Shown here piece after piece: positions 63,289-64,000 of a stretch of DNA of 64,000 nt. A program made the position numbers and the translations under genes. Numbering within the stretch: position 1 is the stretch's first letter; the number at the start of each line of letters is the position of its first letter. Source of the DNA: Arthrobacter sp. SLBN-100 (GTDB taxonomy: Bacteria; Actinomycetota; Actinomycetes; Actinomycetales; Micrococcaceae); NCBI RefSeq assembly GCF_006715305.1, contig NZ_VFMY01000001.1, positions 3,596,001 through 3,660,000 of the forward strand, given 5' to 3'. A model generated the notes under the pieces. That model ran no database searches. It was given only the letters and a program-made list of their open reading frames with translations, and was not told the origin of the DNA.

Positions 63289-64000
63289 GCACCCAGCAAA
63301 CCGCAGCAGTCAGCGAATCAGCACAGACCCGTCGGGCCGTGTCCAACATTCTGAAGGGCTCCGCCGGCAACCTGGTCGAGTGGTACGACCTCTACGTCTA
63401 CACAGTCTTTGCCGCCTACTTCCAGTCGCACTTCTTCAACTCCAAGGATGACCTCCAGGCCGGCCTCGAAGCGATGGCAGTGTTCTCGACGTCGTTCCTG
63501 ATGCGGCCCATTGGAGCCTGGTTCTTTGGCCGTTATGCGGACCGGAAGGGCCGCAAGGCCGCCCTGACCCTCAGCGTCACCCTGATGTCTGCCGGTTCCT
63601 TCGCCATCGCGCTCCTGCCCACCACCCAGCAGGTGGGAGTCTGGGCCTTGATCCTGCTCATCCTGATCCGCCTCATCCAGGGTTTCTCCGTGGGCGGCGA
63701 GTACGGTACCAGCGCCACGTACATGTCCGAGGCCGCAACGTCCAAGCGCCGCGGCTTCTTCTCCAGCTTCCAGTACGTCACCCTGATCGGCGGGCAGATG
63801 CTCGCGCTGCTGGTGCTGGTGATCCTGCAGAACACCCTTGCCAAGGACGCCCTTACTGAATGGGGCTGGCGCATTCCGTTCGCGATCGGAGGCGTGGCAG
63901 CGCTCGTTGTTCTGTGGCTGCGGCGTTCAATGGAAGAGACGGTTTCAGAAGAACAGGTACAGGCCGCGAAAACGCCAGTGGCAGCAGGGGTTGCCCAGCC
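63285..64000 (+). CDS. MFS transporter, metabolite:H+ symporter (MHS) family, 5' part
   Basis: The frame continues beyond the window; 238 residues are visible, with about six membrane helices. Family motifs: GSAGNLVEWYDLYVYTVF at the start, the MFS loop GRYADRKGRKAALTLS and LIRLIQGFSVGGEYGTSATYMSE. MHS carriers such as KgtP, CitA and ProP import carboxylates or osmolytes with protons. Divergence from the TAXI-type two-component system suggests a carboxylate, perhaps a TCA-cycle acid. AAGGAAGG seven bases upstream provides its own ribosome site. Confidence 0.9.
   Translation, partial: MSTQQTAAVSESAQTRRAVSNILKGSAGNLVEWYDLYVYTVFAAYFQSHFFNSKDDLQAGLEAMAVFSTSFLMRPIGAWFFGRYADRKGRKAALTLSVTLMSAGSFAIALLPTTQQVGVWALILLILIRLIQGFSVGGEYGTSATYMSEAATSKRRGFFSSFQYVTLIGGQMLALLVLVILQNTLAKDALTEWGWRIPFAIGGVAALVVLWLRRSMEETVSEEQVQAAKTPVAAGVAQ

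Overview
The window is high-GC actinobacterial chromosome, most likely from Arthrobacter or Pseudarthrobacter (Micrococcaceae). This rests on codon bias, the ffs-dnaX-recR order, the small-type PurL with PurQ and PurS, a RamB-like regulator beside the glyoxylate-shunt genes, and many actinobacterial hypothetical families. It is mostly ordinary chromosome with dense, often overlapping genes. I see no prophage, transposase, CRISPR array or rRNA.

Region by region. 1-1100: end of an ECF-type sigma factor and an overlapping membrane protein that may be its anti-sigma factor. 1110-9246: a minus-strand sulfur operon headed by a SAM-I riboswitch (sulfonate-type ABC transporter, an acetyl-CoA synthetase-like ligase, an SfnG-like dimethylsulfone monooxygenase, MetY and a CoA-binding protein); a second CoA-binding gene diverges from its head. 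9.8-12.5 kb: a 2OG-Fe(II) oxygenase and a run of four overlapping small genes. 12.5-13.6 kb: a nuclease-like gene with a palindromic repeat on each side. 13.6-17.0 kb: purSQL. 17.2-23.3 kb: a secreted subtilisin, two subtilisin-inhibitor (SSI) family genes, a DNA glycosylase-like gene and a MarR regulator. 24-31.4 kb: lysC, a broken ABC permease, recR, a very long dnaX and the SRP RNA. 31.4-36.9 kb: a Nif3-like PII-fold protein, tRNA-Ser(GGA), an MpaB-family oxygenase, a repeat-rich M23 peptidase, glutathione peroxidase and a phosphoesterase. 36.9-46.1 kb: a Stealth phosphotransferase, a HAD hydrolase, a LytR_C protein, TetR, a FrnE-like protein, and a glycosyltransferase with a glycogen-debranching-type hydrolase.

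46.2-51.6 kb: a four-gene sugar operon (two TIM-barrel isomerase-like and two Gfo/Idh/MocA genes) that diverges from a ROK repressor across a clear palindrome. Its gene content matches the levoglucosan oxidation-elimination-hydration-reduction pathway. 51.7-54.2 kb: a hydroxyacid dehydrogenase, an MFS carrier and a 33-bp tandem array. 54.3-59.2 kb: aceB and aceA, with a divergent ramB-like regulator. 59.8-64.0 kb: a response regulator, histidine kinase and TAXI binding protein in one operon, divergent from an MHS-family carboxylate transporter that runs off the window. The TAXI protein has no TRAP permease beside it and may act as a co-sensor.

The observations I would check first are the riboswitch whose P1 helix overlaps the ribosome binding site of ssuB, the paired SSI genes beside the protease (one without signal peptide and first disulfide), the palindrome-flanked nuclease gene, the 33-bp array facing its own inverted copy, and the dispersed repeat translated inside two sulfur-operon enzymes.
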